Assembly: GCA_019873685.1 (NCBI GenBank) | Contig: JAIOAT010000004.1 | Span: forward strand, 62,001-126,000 | Source of the DNA: Chloroflexota bacterium | Lineage (GTDB): Bacteria; Chloroflexota; Anaerolineae; Aggregatilineales; Ch27 | Reading direction: 5' to 3' | DNA length: 64,000 nt | Part shown: in pieces, positions 36,130-44,710 of the stretch | Numbering within the stretch: position 1 is the first letter of the stretch | Layout: each line of letters begins with the position of its first letter | Made by a program: the position numbers and the translations under genes | Notes under the pieces: model-generated | What the model was told of the DNA's origin: nothing | Database searches by the model: none | The model's input: the letters and a program-made list of their open reading frames with translations, nothing else

Positions 36130-36363
36130 TCAGTGAGCGCACGTGCTGCAACTGCCGCCAGCGCAGCCGCTACAGCCGCCGCTGCTGTGACTGTGGCCGT
36201 TGCCGCCTGATTCGGTGATGAAGTTGATCCGGCTCAATCCGCGCTCACAATCAGCGCTGCCGCAATCCGGACAGACGGGGCGCGCGGTGTCCACCTCGGC
36301 GTAGGAAAGGCGGACCTCAAAGCGATTGGCGCAGGTATGGCAAATGTAGTTGTACTTTGGCAT
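36130..36363 (-). CDS. FmdB-family zinc-ribbon protein
   Basis: This is a 77-residue protein. YICHTCANRFE and CPDCGSADCERG form the FmdB/CxxC_CxxC zinc ribbon. The C-terminal 25 residues are a Gly/Ser/His/Cys tail (CSGCAGGSC), common in FmdB proteins. It is described as a possible regulatory protein, with no defined role. It begins 5 bp after the mutS stop, so it is cotranscribed. Confidence 0.88.
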   Translation of the reverse strand: MPKYNYICHTCANRFEVRLSYAEVDTARPVCPDCGSADCERGLSRINFITESGGNGHSHSSGGCSGCAGGSCSTCAH

Positions 36364-36368
36364 ACCGT

Positions 36369-38975
36369 TCAGCTCTCCTCTGTGGCCAGACGCTTCAGTT
36401 CATAGAGTTTGGTGATCGCGTCCAGCGGCGTTAGCTCATCGATCTTCAATTCGCGCAGGATGCGGATGACCTCCGGCGGTTCCATGGAAAACAGGCTGAG
36501 CTGGGTGGGCGCGCCGGGTTGCCGGGACTTGATGGTGAAGTCGCTGCCCGCTTCCTCCAGTTCGGCCAGGATTTCGTTGGCGCGGTTGATCACGCCCTTG
36601 GGGATGCCGGCCAGTTTGGCGACATGGATGCCATAGGAGCGGTTGGCTCCGCCGGGCAACACTTTGTGCAGGAAGACGACATTATCGCCTTCTTCAGCCA
36701 CCGCCACGTTGTAATTGCGGACGCGGGGCAGGATGTTAGCCAGTTCGGTCAGCTCGTGGTAGTGGGTGGCGAAGAGCGTCTTGCAGCCCAGGTGCGGGCT
36801 GTTATGCAGGTATTCGACCACGGCGCGGGCGATGGCCATGCCGTCGTAGGTGCTGGTGCCGCGCCCGACTTCGTCGAGGATGACCAGGCTGCGCCGTGTC
36901 CCGCCGGAAAGGATGCGCGCCGTTTCCACCATCTCCACCATGAAAGTGCTCTGCCCGGCGTGGATTTCGTCCTGGGCGCCGATGCGGGTGAAAATGCGGT
37001 CGACCAGGCCGATTGTGGCGCTTTCCGCCGGGACGAAGCTGCCGATCTGGGCCATCAGCGTGATCAGGGCGACCTGACGAATGAAGGTGCTCTTGCCGGA
37101 CATATTCGGCCCCGTGATGATCAGCAGGCGCTGGTCGGCGTCAAAGGTCACGTCGTTGGGGACGTAACGCTCTTCCCGCAGGAGCTTTTCCACCACCGGG
37201 TGGCGGCCCTGGCGGATGATCAGCACGTCATCTTCGGTGAGGGTGGGGCGCGTGTAGCCTTCGCGGGCGGCGACCTCCGCCAGTGCAGCGAAGACATCCA
37301 GGTGGGCCAGGGCGTTGGCGGTGCGCAGCAGCCGATCGCTGTGGCTGGCCACGACCTGCAGCACCTCCCGGAACAGGCGGGATTCAACCTCCAGGATGCG
37401 CTCCTCGGCATTGAGGATCAGCGACTCGTATTCCTTGAGTTCCGGCGTGATGTAGCGTTCGCTGTTGACCAGGGTTTGCTTGCGGATGTACTCCGGCGGG
37501 GCGTTCTTGCTCTGCGCCTTGCTGATCTCAATGTAATAGCCGAAGACTTTGTTGAAGCCGACCTTGAGCGTCTTGATGCCGGTGCGTTCGCGTTCGACCG
37601 ATTCAAGGCTGGCAACCCAGGCTTTGGCGTCCCGGCTGGAGGCATGGATGCCGTCCAGTTCGGGCGAATAGCCGGGGCGGATTACGCCGATGGCGTTGAG
37701 CGTGGCCGGAGGATCGTCGGCGATGGCCCGCCCGATCAGGTCGACGACCTCGTCGGACGGGTCCAGAGCGTCATACAGGGAGGCCATCGCGGGCAGGGAG
37801 ACGATCAGGGCGCGCAGGGCAGGGATCACTTCCAGGCTTTGCCGCAGAGCCAGCAGGTCGCGCGGACCGGCGTTGCCGCTGACGACGCGATTGGTCAGAC
37901 GCTCCAGATCGGCCACGCCTTTGAGTGTTGCCAGGACTTCGCTGCGGATGCTGACGTGCTGAAAGAGCGCTTCGATGGCGTCCTGCCGGGCTACCAGCCG
38001 CTTGAGATCGAGCAGCGGCTGGCCGAGCCAGCGCCGCAGCAGCCGCCCACCCATCGGGGTTACAGTGCGGTCCAGTACGCCCAGCAGGCTGCCCTGGGTT
38101 TCGCCCGTGCGGATAGTCTCAGTCAGTTCCAGGTTGCGGCGCGTGGCCCGGTCGAGCAGCATGAACGACTCGGTGGAATAGGCGCGCAGGGTGGTCAGTT
38201 GCCTGAGGGCGTTGCGCTGTGTATCGGCCAGGTATTGCAGAATAGCGCCGGCAGCGTTGACGGCCAGCGGGCGGCCTTCCAGGTCAAAGCCGTGCAGATC
38301 GCGGACGCCAAAATGACTCAGCACTGCCTGCCGGGCGTTGCCGGTCTCAAAGTGCCAGTCAGAGAATGGCGTCAGGTGGGAGCCGGGTGGCAGGGTGATG
38401 CCGCGCTCGGCCCAGCTCTGCGGAAAGATCACCTCCCGCGGCGCCAGGCGAGCCAGTTCCTCCATCACGCTGACGGGCGTTTGATCGCCGTCAAGCTGGG
38501 TGGCGGCGAATTCGCCGGTCGTGATGTCCACATAGGCCAGCCCTGCCCGTGTCCAGTTGTCGTGCTTGTCCCGTTCCGGGTAGACGGCCAGCAGGTAATT
38601 GTTGCGGCGCTCAGCCAGCAGTCCCGGTTCGATGACCGTTCCGGGCGTGATCACGCGGGTGACTTCCCGCGGGACAAGGCCGTTGATCGGCGTGGTGCCC
38701 ATCTGTTCGCAGATGGCCACGTGATAGCCCTTTTCGATCAGCCGTGCCACGTAGTTTTCCACGGCATGGTAGGGGATGCCCGCCATGGGGACGCGCTGAT
38801 GCTTGGAGACCGGGCGGCTCGTTAGCACCAGGTCAAGCTCACGGGCGGCAATTTCAGCGTCCTGATCGAAAGTTTCGTAGAAGTCGCCCAGCCGGAAGAA
38901 GACAATCGTATCCGGATACTGGCTCTTGATATCCAGGTACTGGCGGCGCACCGGGGTGATGGTTGACTTGGACAT
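36369..38975 (-). CDS. mutS: DNA mismatch repair protein MutS
   Basis: This is an 868-residue MutS1. It has the mismatch-reading Phe-x-Glu in FRLGDFYETF (N-terminal domain I), connector and lever domains, and the C-terminal ATPase. The ATPase carries Walker A GPNMSGKST, DEVGRGTSTYDG and TLFATHYHEL. Length is normal (E. coli 853). It recognises base mismatches and recruits MutL, which is not in this window. No strong ribosome-binding site precedes the ATG. A 768-codon open frame on the opposite strand is a shadow. fmdB and DUF3795 follow. Confidence 0.97.
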   Translation of the reverse strand: MSKSTITPVRRQYLDIKSQYPDTIVFFRLGDFYETFDQDAEIAARELDLVLTSRPVSKHQRVPMAGIPYHAVENYVARLIEKGYHVAICEQMGTTPINGLVPREVTRVITPGTVIEPGLLAERRNNYLLAVYPERDKHDNWTRAGLAYVDITTGEFAATQLDGDQTPVSVMEELARLAPREVIFPQSWAERGITLPPGSHLTPFSDWHFETGNARQAVLSHFGVRDLHGFDLEGRPLAVNAAGAILQYLADTQRNALRQLTTLRAYSTESFMLLDRATRRNLELTETIRTGETQGSLLGVLDRTVTPMGGRLLRRWLGQPLLDLKRLVARQDAIEALFQHVSIRSEVLATLKGVADLERLTNRVVSGNAGPRDLLALRQSLEVIPALRALIVSLPAMASLYDALDPSDEVVDLIGRAIADDPPATLNAIGVIRPGYSPELDGIHASSRDAKAWVASLESVERERTGIKTLKVGFNKVFGYYIEISKAQSKNAPPEYIRKQTLVNSERYITPELKEYESLILNAEERILEVESRLFREVLQVVASHSDRLLRTANALAHLDVFAALAEVAAREGYTRPTLTEDDVLIIRQGRHPVVEKLLREERYVPNDVTFDADQRLLIITGPNMSGKSTFIRQVALITLMAQIGSFVPAESATIGLVDRIFTRIGAQDEIHAGQSTFMVEMVETARILSGGTRRSLVILDEVGRGTSTYDGMAIARAVVEYLHNSPHLGCKTLFATHYHELTELANILPRVRNYNVAVAEEGDNVVFLHKVLPGGANRSYGIHVAKLAGIPKGVINRANEILAELEEAGSDFTIKSRQPGAPTQLSLFSMEPPEVIRILRELKIDELTPLDAITKLYELKRLATEES

Positions 38976-39218
38976 GCGTTTTTAACTCTAGCCACAACTG
39001 CCGGAGACGGGTTACAATCCCGGACAGCAATTCTAACATGCTATCGACGGCATACAACTGCTGGATGTGAGCGGGGCTGCTCCGGGCGGCAAAACGCGGC
39101 TGCCAGTGGACAGCAGGCACAGCGCCAGGGATCAGGCAACTGGCGGCAGGAGTCTGCGCCCTGGGCATGGCCGTTTGAGCGACCCGGGGCTGGCCGTTAA
39201 GAACAGGTACTGGAACCT

Positions 39219-40175
39219 ATGCGGATTGTCGGTGTGGACCTGGGAGGGACGCGCATCCGCGTTGCCCTCCTTGATGAGAACTATACGCTGCTGAAGCGGG
39301 TTGAGGAGCCGACTCGTTCCTGGGAAGGGCCGGCGGTGACCATCCCGCGCATTCTGAATCTGATCGCCGGGATCATCGATGCAAGCGATGAGCCGGTGCA
39401 GGCAATCGGCATCTCTTCGCCGGGGCCAATCGACCCGGTCACCGGGCGGATTGTCTCCCCGCCGAACCTGCAGGGCTGGGTGGATATCCCGCTGGGCCGG
39501 ATCGCTCAGGAACGCTTTCCGGGCATCCCGACCTATATCGGCAATGACGCCAATGTTGCCGCCCTGGCGGAGGTGTACAACGGTGCGGCGCGCGGGCACA
39601 CGCACGCTATCTATATCACCGTCAGTACTGGCATTGGCGGCGGCATTGTGATCGACGGCAAGCTGTTCACCGGCGCTCACGGATTGGCTGGCGAGCTGGG
39701 CCATACCGTGATTCTGGTGGATGGCGAGCGCGTTTCTACGCTGGAGATTGAAGCGTCCGGCCCGGGGCTGGCCCGCTATGTGGCCCGGCGCATCCGCGAA
39801 GGTGCGCAGTCGCTGGTGACAGAGATGGTCAACGGCGATCTGGACGCCATCACCGGCAAGACGGTCGGCCAGGCAGCGCAGGCTGGCGACCCGCTGGCGC
39901 TGGAGGCGGTGACGCGCTCCGGACGCCTGATCGGTTACAGCATTGCCAGCCTGATGCACCTGTTCAACCCGACTATCTTTGTGGTAGGCGGCGGGGTGAG
40001 TAACCTCGGCGAGTTGTTGTTTGAGCCAATGCGTCAGGCGGCCCGCGCGCATGTGATCGACCCTGCCTATTATGAGCAAGCCGCCATCGTCCCGGCGGCT
40101 CTCGGGGAAGATGTGGCCATCATTGGCGCTGCGGCGTTGGCTATCCAGGAGTTGGAGGCTGCCGGACGAAACTGA
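39219..40175 (+). CDS. ROK-family sugar kinase (glucokinase-like) lacking the zinc motif
   Basis: This is a 318-residue ROK protein. It has the phosphate-binding GVDLGGTRIRVALL, GNDANVAALAE, STGIGGGIV and GELGHTV motifs. The ROK zinc motif CxCGxxGCxE that normally follows GH is replaced by GERVSTLEIEASG, so no Cys remains; only the Glu aligned to the E of that motif is kept. There is no N-terminal DNA-binding domain, so it is a kinase and not a repressor. The substrate is a hexose or amino sugar. It is followed by an aminotransferase gene after 35 bp, probably as an operon. Confidence 0.88.
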   Translation: MRIVGVDLGGTRIRVALLDENYTLLKRVEEPTRSWEGPAVTIPRILNLIAGIIDASDEPVQAIGISSPGPIDPVTGRIVSPPNLQGWVDIPLGRIAQERFPGIPTYIGNDANVAALAEVYNGAARGHTHAIYITVSTGIGGGIVIDGKLFTGAHGLAGELGHTVILVDGERVSTLEIEASGPGLARYVARRIREGAQSLVTEMVNGDLDAITGKTVGQAAQAGDPLALEAVTRSGRLIGYSIASLMHLFNPTIFVVGGGVSNLGELLFEPMRQAARAHVIDPAYYEQAAIVPAALGEDVAIIGAAALAIQELEAAGRN

Positions 40176-40210
40176 GAGAGGTTTCTGGTTCACAAACATG
40201 GAGGAAGCAT

Positions 40211-41539
40211 ATGAGTAACATCGTGCTTACGCCAGGGCCTAGAGCCAAGGCGATCATTGAGCGTGATCAGAAGGTGATCACGCCGTCGTACATGCGGGAT
40301 TACCCGTTCGTCATTGACCATGGCAAAGGCTGCGAAGTCTGGGATGTGGACGGCAACCGGTATATTGATTTCACCAGCGGCATTGCCGTGCTGTCGACCG
40401 GTCACGCCCATCCCCGTGTGGTCAAAGCTATCCAGGAGCAGGCTGCCCGTTACCTGCATATGTCCGGCACAGACTTCTACGAGCCGATGGGCGTCAAGCT
40501 GGCTGAAAAGCTGGACGAGATCGCGCCCTTTCAGGAACAGGCGCGGGTCTATTTCTGCAATTCCGGTACAGAAGCTGTCGAGGCCGCCCTCAAGCTGGCC
40601 CGCTATTACACCGGGCGCGCGCAGTTCATTGGTTTTATTGGCGGGTTCCATGGCCGCACGATGGGCGCGCTGGCCTTCACCAGTAGCAAGTTCAAACAGC
40701 GCGCCGATTATTTCCCGATGATGCCGGGGGTCACGCACGTCCCTTATCCTGACCCTTACCGCCCCCTGCTCAACCTTGACGGCCAGAAGGATTACGGCGA
40801 GCGCGTGCTCGAGTATATTGAAGGGACGATCTTCCGCACGATTGTCCCGGCTGAGGAAGTGGCGGGCATCCTGGTAGAACCGATTCAGGGCGAAGGCGGC
40901 TATATTGTGCCTCCGGATAGTTTCCTGCCCGGTCTCCGTGCATTGTGTGACCGACACGGCATCCTGTTGATTGTGGATGAAGTGCAGAGCGGGATGGGCC
41001 GGACGGGCAAATGGTGGGCCGTGGAGCACTGGGGCGTGGAGCCGGATATTGTTTGCAGCGCGAAGGGCATCGCCAGCGGGATGCCGCTGGGCGCTGTGAT
41101 CGCCCGTGAAAGCGTGATGACCTGGGGGCGCGGGGCGCAGGGCAGCACCTTCGGCGGTAACCCGGTGGCCTGTGCTGCCGCCCTGGCGACGATCGAGTTG
41201 CTGGAAGAAGGCTATATCGCCAATGCGGCGGAAATGGGCGAGTTCCTGATGGATGGCCTGGAGGAGATGATCCCCCGCCATCCCAGCATCGGCCAGGTGC
41301 GCGGCAAAGGCTTGATGGTCGGGATTGAGCTGGTGAAGTCCCGGAAGACCAAGGAGCCAGCGCCCGATCTGATGCATGAGGCCATCCTGCACAGCTTTGA
41401 TGAAGGGCTGCTGTTGCTGAGCTGTGGTGTCAGCGCGCTGCGCTTTATGCCGCCGCTTAACCTGACCCGGGAGATTGCTGCCGAGGCGTTGCAGATGTTT
41501 GACCGGGCGCTCAGCAAAGCGGAAGCTGCGCTGCTCTGA
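40211..41539 (+). CDS. Class III PLP-dependent aminotransferase
   Basis: This is a 442-residue protein of the ornithine/acetylornithine/4-aminobutyrate aminotransferase family. It contains GIAVLSTGHAHPRVV, NSGTEAVEAALKLAR, GFHGRTMGA, VEPIQGEGGY, LIVDEVQSGMGRTG and the PLP-Lys in CSAKGIASGMPLGA. The exact amino donor (GABA, ornithine, diaminobutyrate) cannot be fixed. A GGAGG box precedes the ATG. It follows the ROK kinase closely and ends at a strong terminator. Confidence 0.92.
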   Translation: MSNIVLTPGPRAKAIIERDQKVITPSYMRDYPFVIDHGKGCEVWDVDGNRYIDFTSGIAVLSTGHAHPRVVKAIQEQAARYLHMSGTDFYEPMGVKLAEKLDEIAPFQEQARVYFCNSGTEAVEAALKLARYYTGRAQFIGFIGGFHGRTMGALAFTSSKFKQRADYFPMMPGVTHVPYPDPYRPLLNLDGQKDYGERVLEYIEGTIFRTIVPAEEVAGILVEPIQGEGGYIVPPDSFLPGLRALCDRHGILLIVDEVQSGMGRTGKWWAVEHWGVEPDIVCSAKGIASGMPLGAVIARESVMTWGRGAQGSTFGGNPVACAAALATIELLEEGYIANAAEMGEFLMDGLEEMIPRHPSIGQVRGKGLMVGIELVKSRKTKEPAPDLMHEAILHSFDEGLLLLSCGVSALRFMPPLNLTREIAAEALQMFDRALSKAEAALL

Positions 41540-41562
41540 GTCTGCACCTACGCCAGTACGGG

Positions 41563-41594
41563 GAGGCACAGCCCGGCGCTGTGCCTCTTATTAT
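41563..41594 (+). terminator. Intrinsic terminator after the aminotransferase gene
   Basis: Perfect 10-bp stem GAGGCACAGC (41563-41572) / GCTGTGCCTC (41578-41587), 5-base loop, then TTATTAT. Confidence 0.8.
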
Positions 41595-41642
41595 GTCTAC
41601 GGGGGCGCGTATTAGAAGTGCGCAAGAAAACGGCGGGGCGGC

Positions 41643-41671
41643 TTACCTGGCTCAGGCGGCCATGCTAGAAT
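41643..41671 (+). promoter_or_regulatory. Promoter of the histidine kinase gene (leaderless)
   Basis: TTACCT (41643-41648), 17-base spacer, TAGAAT (41666-41671). Only 6 bases separate the -10 box from the ATG at 41678, so the message probably starts at the start codon. No ribosome-binding site is present. Confidence 0.6.
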
Positions 41672-41677
41672 AGCGTT

Positions 41678-43288
41678 ATGTTCCTGTTACCTGACTATCG
41701 CGTCCGACAGCGCGACTTCCTTCTTGAAATCACGCGGGCGATGACCTCCCAGCTTGATCTGGGCGAGGTCTTGCGCCTGATTCTGCGTGCATCCGTTTCT
41801 ATGCTGGCCGGGGAAGTCGGGCTGATGGCCCTGCGCGAGGGCGAGGATGGGGCGCTACGGGTGCGCGCGCTGATTGGCGCCGCCCCGGAGGATGTGGCGG
41901 TTTTCACCCCCTTGCTGACGGGCGTCACCGACAGCGGCGAAGGAATCGTCATTGCCGACTTTGAGGCCAAGCTGCGCCGCGTGGCGGAGAGGCTGCAGCT
42001 TCCACTGCGCCAGATGATCGCCCTGCCGATGATGCTCGGCCAGGAATTTGTCGGCGTGATCTATGTCTTTCGCTCGTTCACCGCAGCCACGACGCTCAAC
42101 GACCGGCGGGTCCTGCAGAGCTTCGCTGACCAGGCGGCCATCGCCGTGCACAACGCCCGGCTGTATCAGGCTGTCAACCAGGAGCGCCAGCGACTGGCCC
42201 GCATCCTGGAAAACAGCGCTGATGGGGTGATGATCCTGGACGGCGGACGGACGATCCAGACCTTTAACAAGGCGATTGCCCGCATGACCGGCTGGACGCC
42301 GGATCATGTGGTTGGCAAGCCCTATGACGCGGTGATCCGCTGGGCGGGCCGTCCACAGGGCAAGGACCTGGTAGAAGCCATGCAGGCCGGCTGGCCCTGG
42401 CCCAGCGCCAACCGGGCCTCTGAGACGCTGTATGTCGAAGGTGACCTGCTCCGCGCAGATGGGACGGCGCTCGGCGTCGGGATGACCTACGCGCCGCTGA
42501 TCGATAGCGAAGGGCGACTGATCAACATCATCATCAATGTGCGGGACATCTCGCACTTCCGCGAAGCCCAGAAGATGAAGTCCACCTTCATCTCCGTGAT
42601 CTCGCACGAACTGAAGACGCCCGTGGCCCTGATCAAGGGCTACGCGGAAACCTTGCTGCGCGAAGACGCCAAATGGGATGAACAGGTAGTTCGCAACGGC
42701 CTGCAGGTCATCGGCGAGGAAGCTGACCGGCTGACGGAACTGATCGAGAACCTGCTGGCGGCTTCAAAGTTGCAGGCGGAAGGCATGGCCCTCAAGTACG
42801 AGGAGGTCATGCTTGACGAGCTGGCGCACGCGGTGGTGGAACGCTTCAGGACGCAGACGGATAAGCACCAGTTTGTGGTGGAGTTTCCCCGCGACTTCCC
42901 CTCGGTGCCGGGCGATGCCAGCCGCCTGCGGCAGGTGATTGACAACCTGGTCAGCAACGCGGTCAAGTATTCACCGCGGGGAGGGGAGGTGCGCATCAGC
43001 GGCACGTATACTCCCGGCGAGGTGCGGATCGCCGTGCAGGATCAGGGAGTGGGCATCCCACAGGAGGAATGGGAGCGCATCTTCGACCGGTTCTACCGTG
43101 TGGATGATGCGCTGACCCGTAAGACACAGGGAACCGGCCTGGGGCTGTATCTGGCGCGGGCTGTCGTGGAAGCGCATGGCGGCAAGATCGGCGTGCACAG
43201 TGTGCCGGGGCAGGGTTCGACATTCTATTTCACCATACCGCGCCGCCAGGTATACCAGCATCAAGAAAAAGATCGGAGCGCAACATGA
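41678..43288 (+). CDS. Sensor histidine kinase (GAF-PAS-HisKA-HATPase)
   Basis: This is a 536-residue kinase: GAF domain (about 20-165), PAS domain (about 175-290, ILENSADGVMILDGG), HisKA with the phospho-acceptor His in VISHELKTPVALIKGYAE, and HATPase_c (DNLVSNAVKYSP, DQGVGIP, GTGLGLYLARAVVEAHGG). There is no membrane segment, so it is cytoplasmic. No response regulator is adjacent, so it is an orphan kinase. Its stop overlaps the next gene by 4 bp (ATGA), coupling it to a CpXC protein. The start is supported by the promoter 6 bases away. Confidence 0.94.
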   Translation: MFLLPDYRVRQRDFLLEITRAMTSQLDLGEVLRLILRASVSMLAGEVGLMALREGEDGALRVRALIGAAPEDVAVFTPLLTGVTDSGEGIVIADFEAKLRRVAERLQLPLRQMIALPMMLGQEFVGVIYVFRSFTAATTLNDRRVLQSFADQAAIAVHNARLYQAVNQERQRLARILENSADGVMILDGGRTIQTFNKAIARMTGWTPDHVVGKPYDAVIRWAGRPQGKDLVEAMQAGWPWPSANRASETLYVEGDLLRADGTALGVGMTYAPLIDSEGRLINIIINVRDISHFREAQKMKSTFISVISHELKTPVALIKGYAETLLREDAKWDEQVVRNGLQVIGEEADRLTELIENLLAASKLQAEGMALKYEEVMLDELAHAVVERFRTQTDKHQFVVEFPRDFPSVPGDASRLRQVIDNLVSNAVKYSPRGGEVRISGTYTPGEVRIAVQDQGVGIPQEEWERIFDRFYRVDDALTRKTQGTGLGLYLARAVVEAHGGKIGVHSVPGQGSTFYFTIPRRQVYQHQEKDRSAT

Positions 43289-44649
43289 CCCTGAATCAGA
43301 TGGGCAGGGGCAACGTGGTCACCTGTCCCAATTGCCGCCAGCCTTACCCGGCCCAGGTCGAACAGATAATCGACGTTGGTCGCGATCCTTCGGCCAAGGC
43401 GCGTTTTCTCTCCGGCCAGAGCGGTACAGCAACATGCCCACACTGCGGCTACCGGGTCGGCCTTCTCGCGCCGCTGCTGTACCACGATCCGGCCAAGGAA
43501 CTGTTCCTGGTCTATGTACCGATGGAACTCGGGCTGCAGCGGCAGGAACAGGAGCGTGTGATCGGCCAGCTGGTCAAGGCAGTGATGAATGGCACACCGC
43601 CGGAACAGCGGCGCGGGTACATGTTCCAGCCGCGTACAATGCTGAGCCTGCAGGGGCTGATCGAGGCGGTTCTGGCGGCGGATGGCATTACGCCGGAGAT
43701 GCTGGAAGCGCAGCGGGCCAGGTTGCGGCTGGTGGAGACGCTCCTGCAGGCGGATGAGGAGCAGCTTCCCGCGCTGGTGCAGCAGTATGATAGCCAGATC
43801 GACCGGGAGTTCCTTGAAATCCTGACGGTGGCCGCGGAGAATGCGCAGTTAAGTGGACGGCAGGACCTGGCCGCCCACGCCATGATGGTGCGTGATCAGG
43901 TCGTTACCCTTTCCAGCGCGGGCAAGGAACTATTGCAGCAGGCAGAAGCGCAGGATCGGGCGATTGAGGCGGCTGTTCAGGACCTGCAGGCGCTCGGCGA
44001 ACGGCCCACCCTCGAGGCGTTTCTCGACCTGGTGATTCGCAGCGGCGATGATGACGACCGGTTGCAGGCGCTGGTCGGCCTGCAGTACCCGGCCTTTGAT
44101 TATCACTTCTTCCAGGCGCTGACGGAACGCATTGACGCTGCGCCAGAGCCGGAGAAGCCACAGCTGGAGGCGCTGCGCAGCCGCCTGACCGAACTGACGG
44201 AAACCATCCGGAAGCAGCAGGAGGCGCGTGCCGAGACAGCGGCGGCCATCCTCAGCCAGATTGTGCATAGTGAGAACATGGAAGAAGCCCTGCTGCGCAA
44301 CCTGGCCTATGTGGATGAGGTGTTTATGGCCCTGCTGGATGCTAACCAGCGGGCTGCTGAAGAGCGCGGTGATCGGGCGCTGGCGGAGAAACTCAAGCAG
44401 GTCGGGGAGACGATCGCCAGGCTGGCGCAGGAGAGCATGCCGGCAGAACTGCGCTTCATCCGGGAGTTGCTGCGGCAGGAGTCGTTGGAAGCGGCGCGGG
44501 CCAAGATCGATGCCGAAGCGGCTCAGTACGGCCAGAAGCTGCTGCCAATCATGGACTCCTTGCTGGAGCAATTGCGCGGGCAGGGGGATGCAGCGCTGAC
44601 TGAATACGTCCAGGCGCTGCGGGCTTACACAGCTGCCGCGATTGGCTGA
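43285..44649 (+). CDS. CpXC-domain protein with long helical region
   Basis: This is a 454-residue protein. The N-terminal CpXC domain has two zinc knuckles (TCPNCRQPY near residue 14 and TCPHCGYRVG near 50) and LFLVYVPMEL. The remaining 330 residues are almost entirely helical and rich in Glu, Gln, Ala and Leu, with coiled-coil-like stretches. CpXC proteins have no known function. The ATGA overlap with the histidine kinase makes joint function likely; it could act as the partner or output of that kinase. A terminator lies at the end, shared with pbpA. Confidence 0.8.
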   Translation: MTLNQMGRGNVVTCPNCRQPYPAQVEQIIDVGRDPSAKARFLSGQSGTATCPHCGYRVGLLAPLLYHDPAKELFLVYVPMELGLQRQEQERVIGQLVKAVMNGTPPEQRRGYMFQPRTMLSLQGLIEAVLAADGITPEMLEAQRARLRLVETLLQADEEQLPALVQQYDSQIDREFLEILTVAAENAQLSGRQDLAAHAMMVRDQVVTLSSAGKELLQQAEAQDRAIEAAVQDLQALGERPTLEAFLDLVIRSGDDDDRLQALVGLQYPAFDYHFFQALTERIDAAPEPEKPQLEALRSRLTELTETIRKQQEARAETAAAILSQIVHSENMEEALLRNLAYVDEVFMALLDANQRAAEERGDRALAEKLKQVGETIARLAQESMPAELRFIRELLRQESLEAARAKIDAEAAQYGQKLLPIMDSLLEQLRGQGDAALTEYVQALRAYTAAAIG

Positions 44650-44674
44650 CGCCGTCTGGTGGTAGCCGATGGGA

Positions 44675-44710
44675 CGCCTCGCCGGTTGTTCAGACTGGCG
44701 GGGCGTTTTA
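44675..44710. terminator. Bidirectional terminator between CpXC gene and pbpA
   Basis: CGCCTCGCC (44675-44683) pairs with GGCGGGGCG (44697-44705), with one G-U pair, followed by TTTTA. The T-run overlaps the pbpA stop codon on the other strand. Confidence 0.65.

Noticed and set aside
36519-38825. 768-codon open frame antisense to mutS
   Set aside because: It lies wholly inside an unmistakable MutS gene. Its sequence is rich in Gly/Ala/Arg/Gln/His without motifs, the usual shadow of a GC-rich gene in the complementary frame.
39067-39294. Small open frame before the ROK kinase gene
   Set aside because: It overlaps the start of the ROK gene in another frame and has no ribosome-binding site or conserved sequence.
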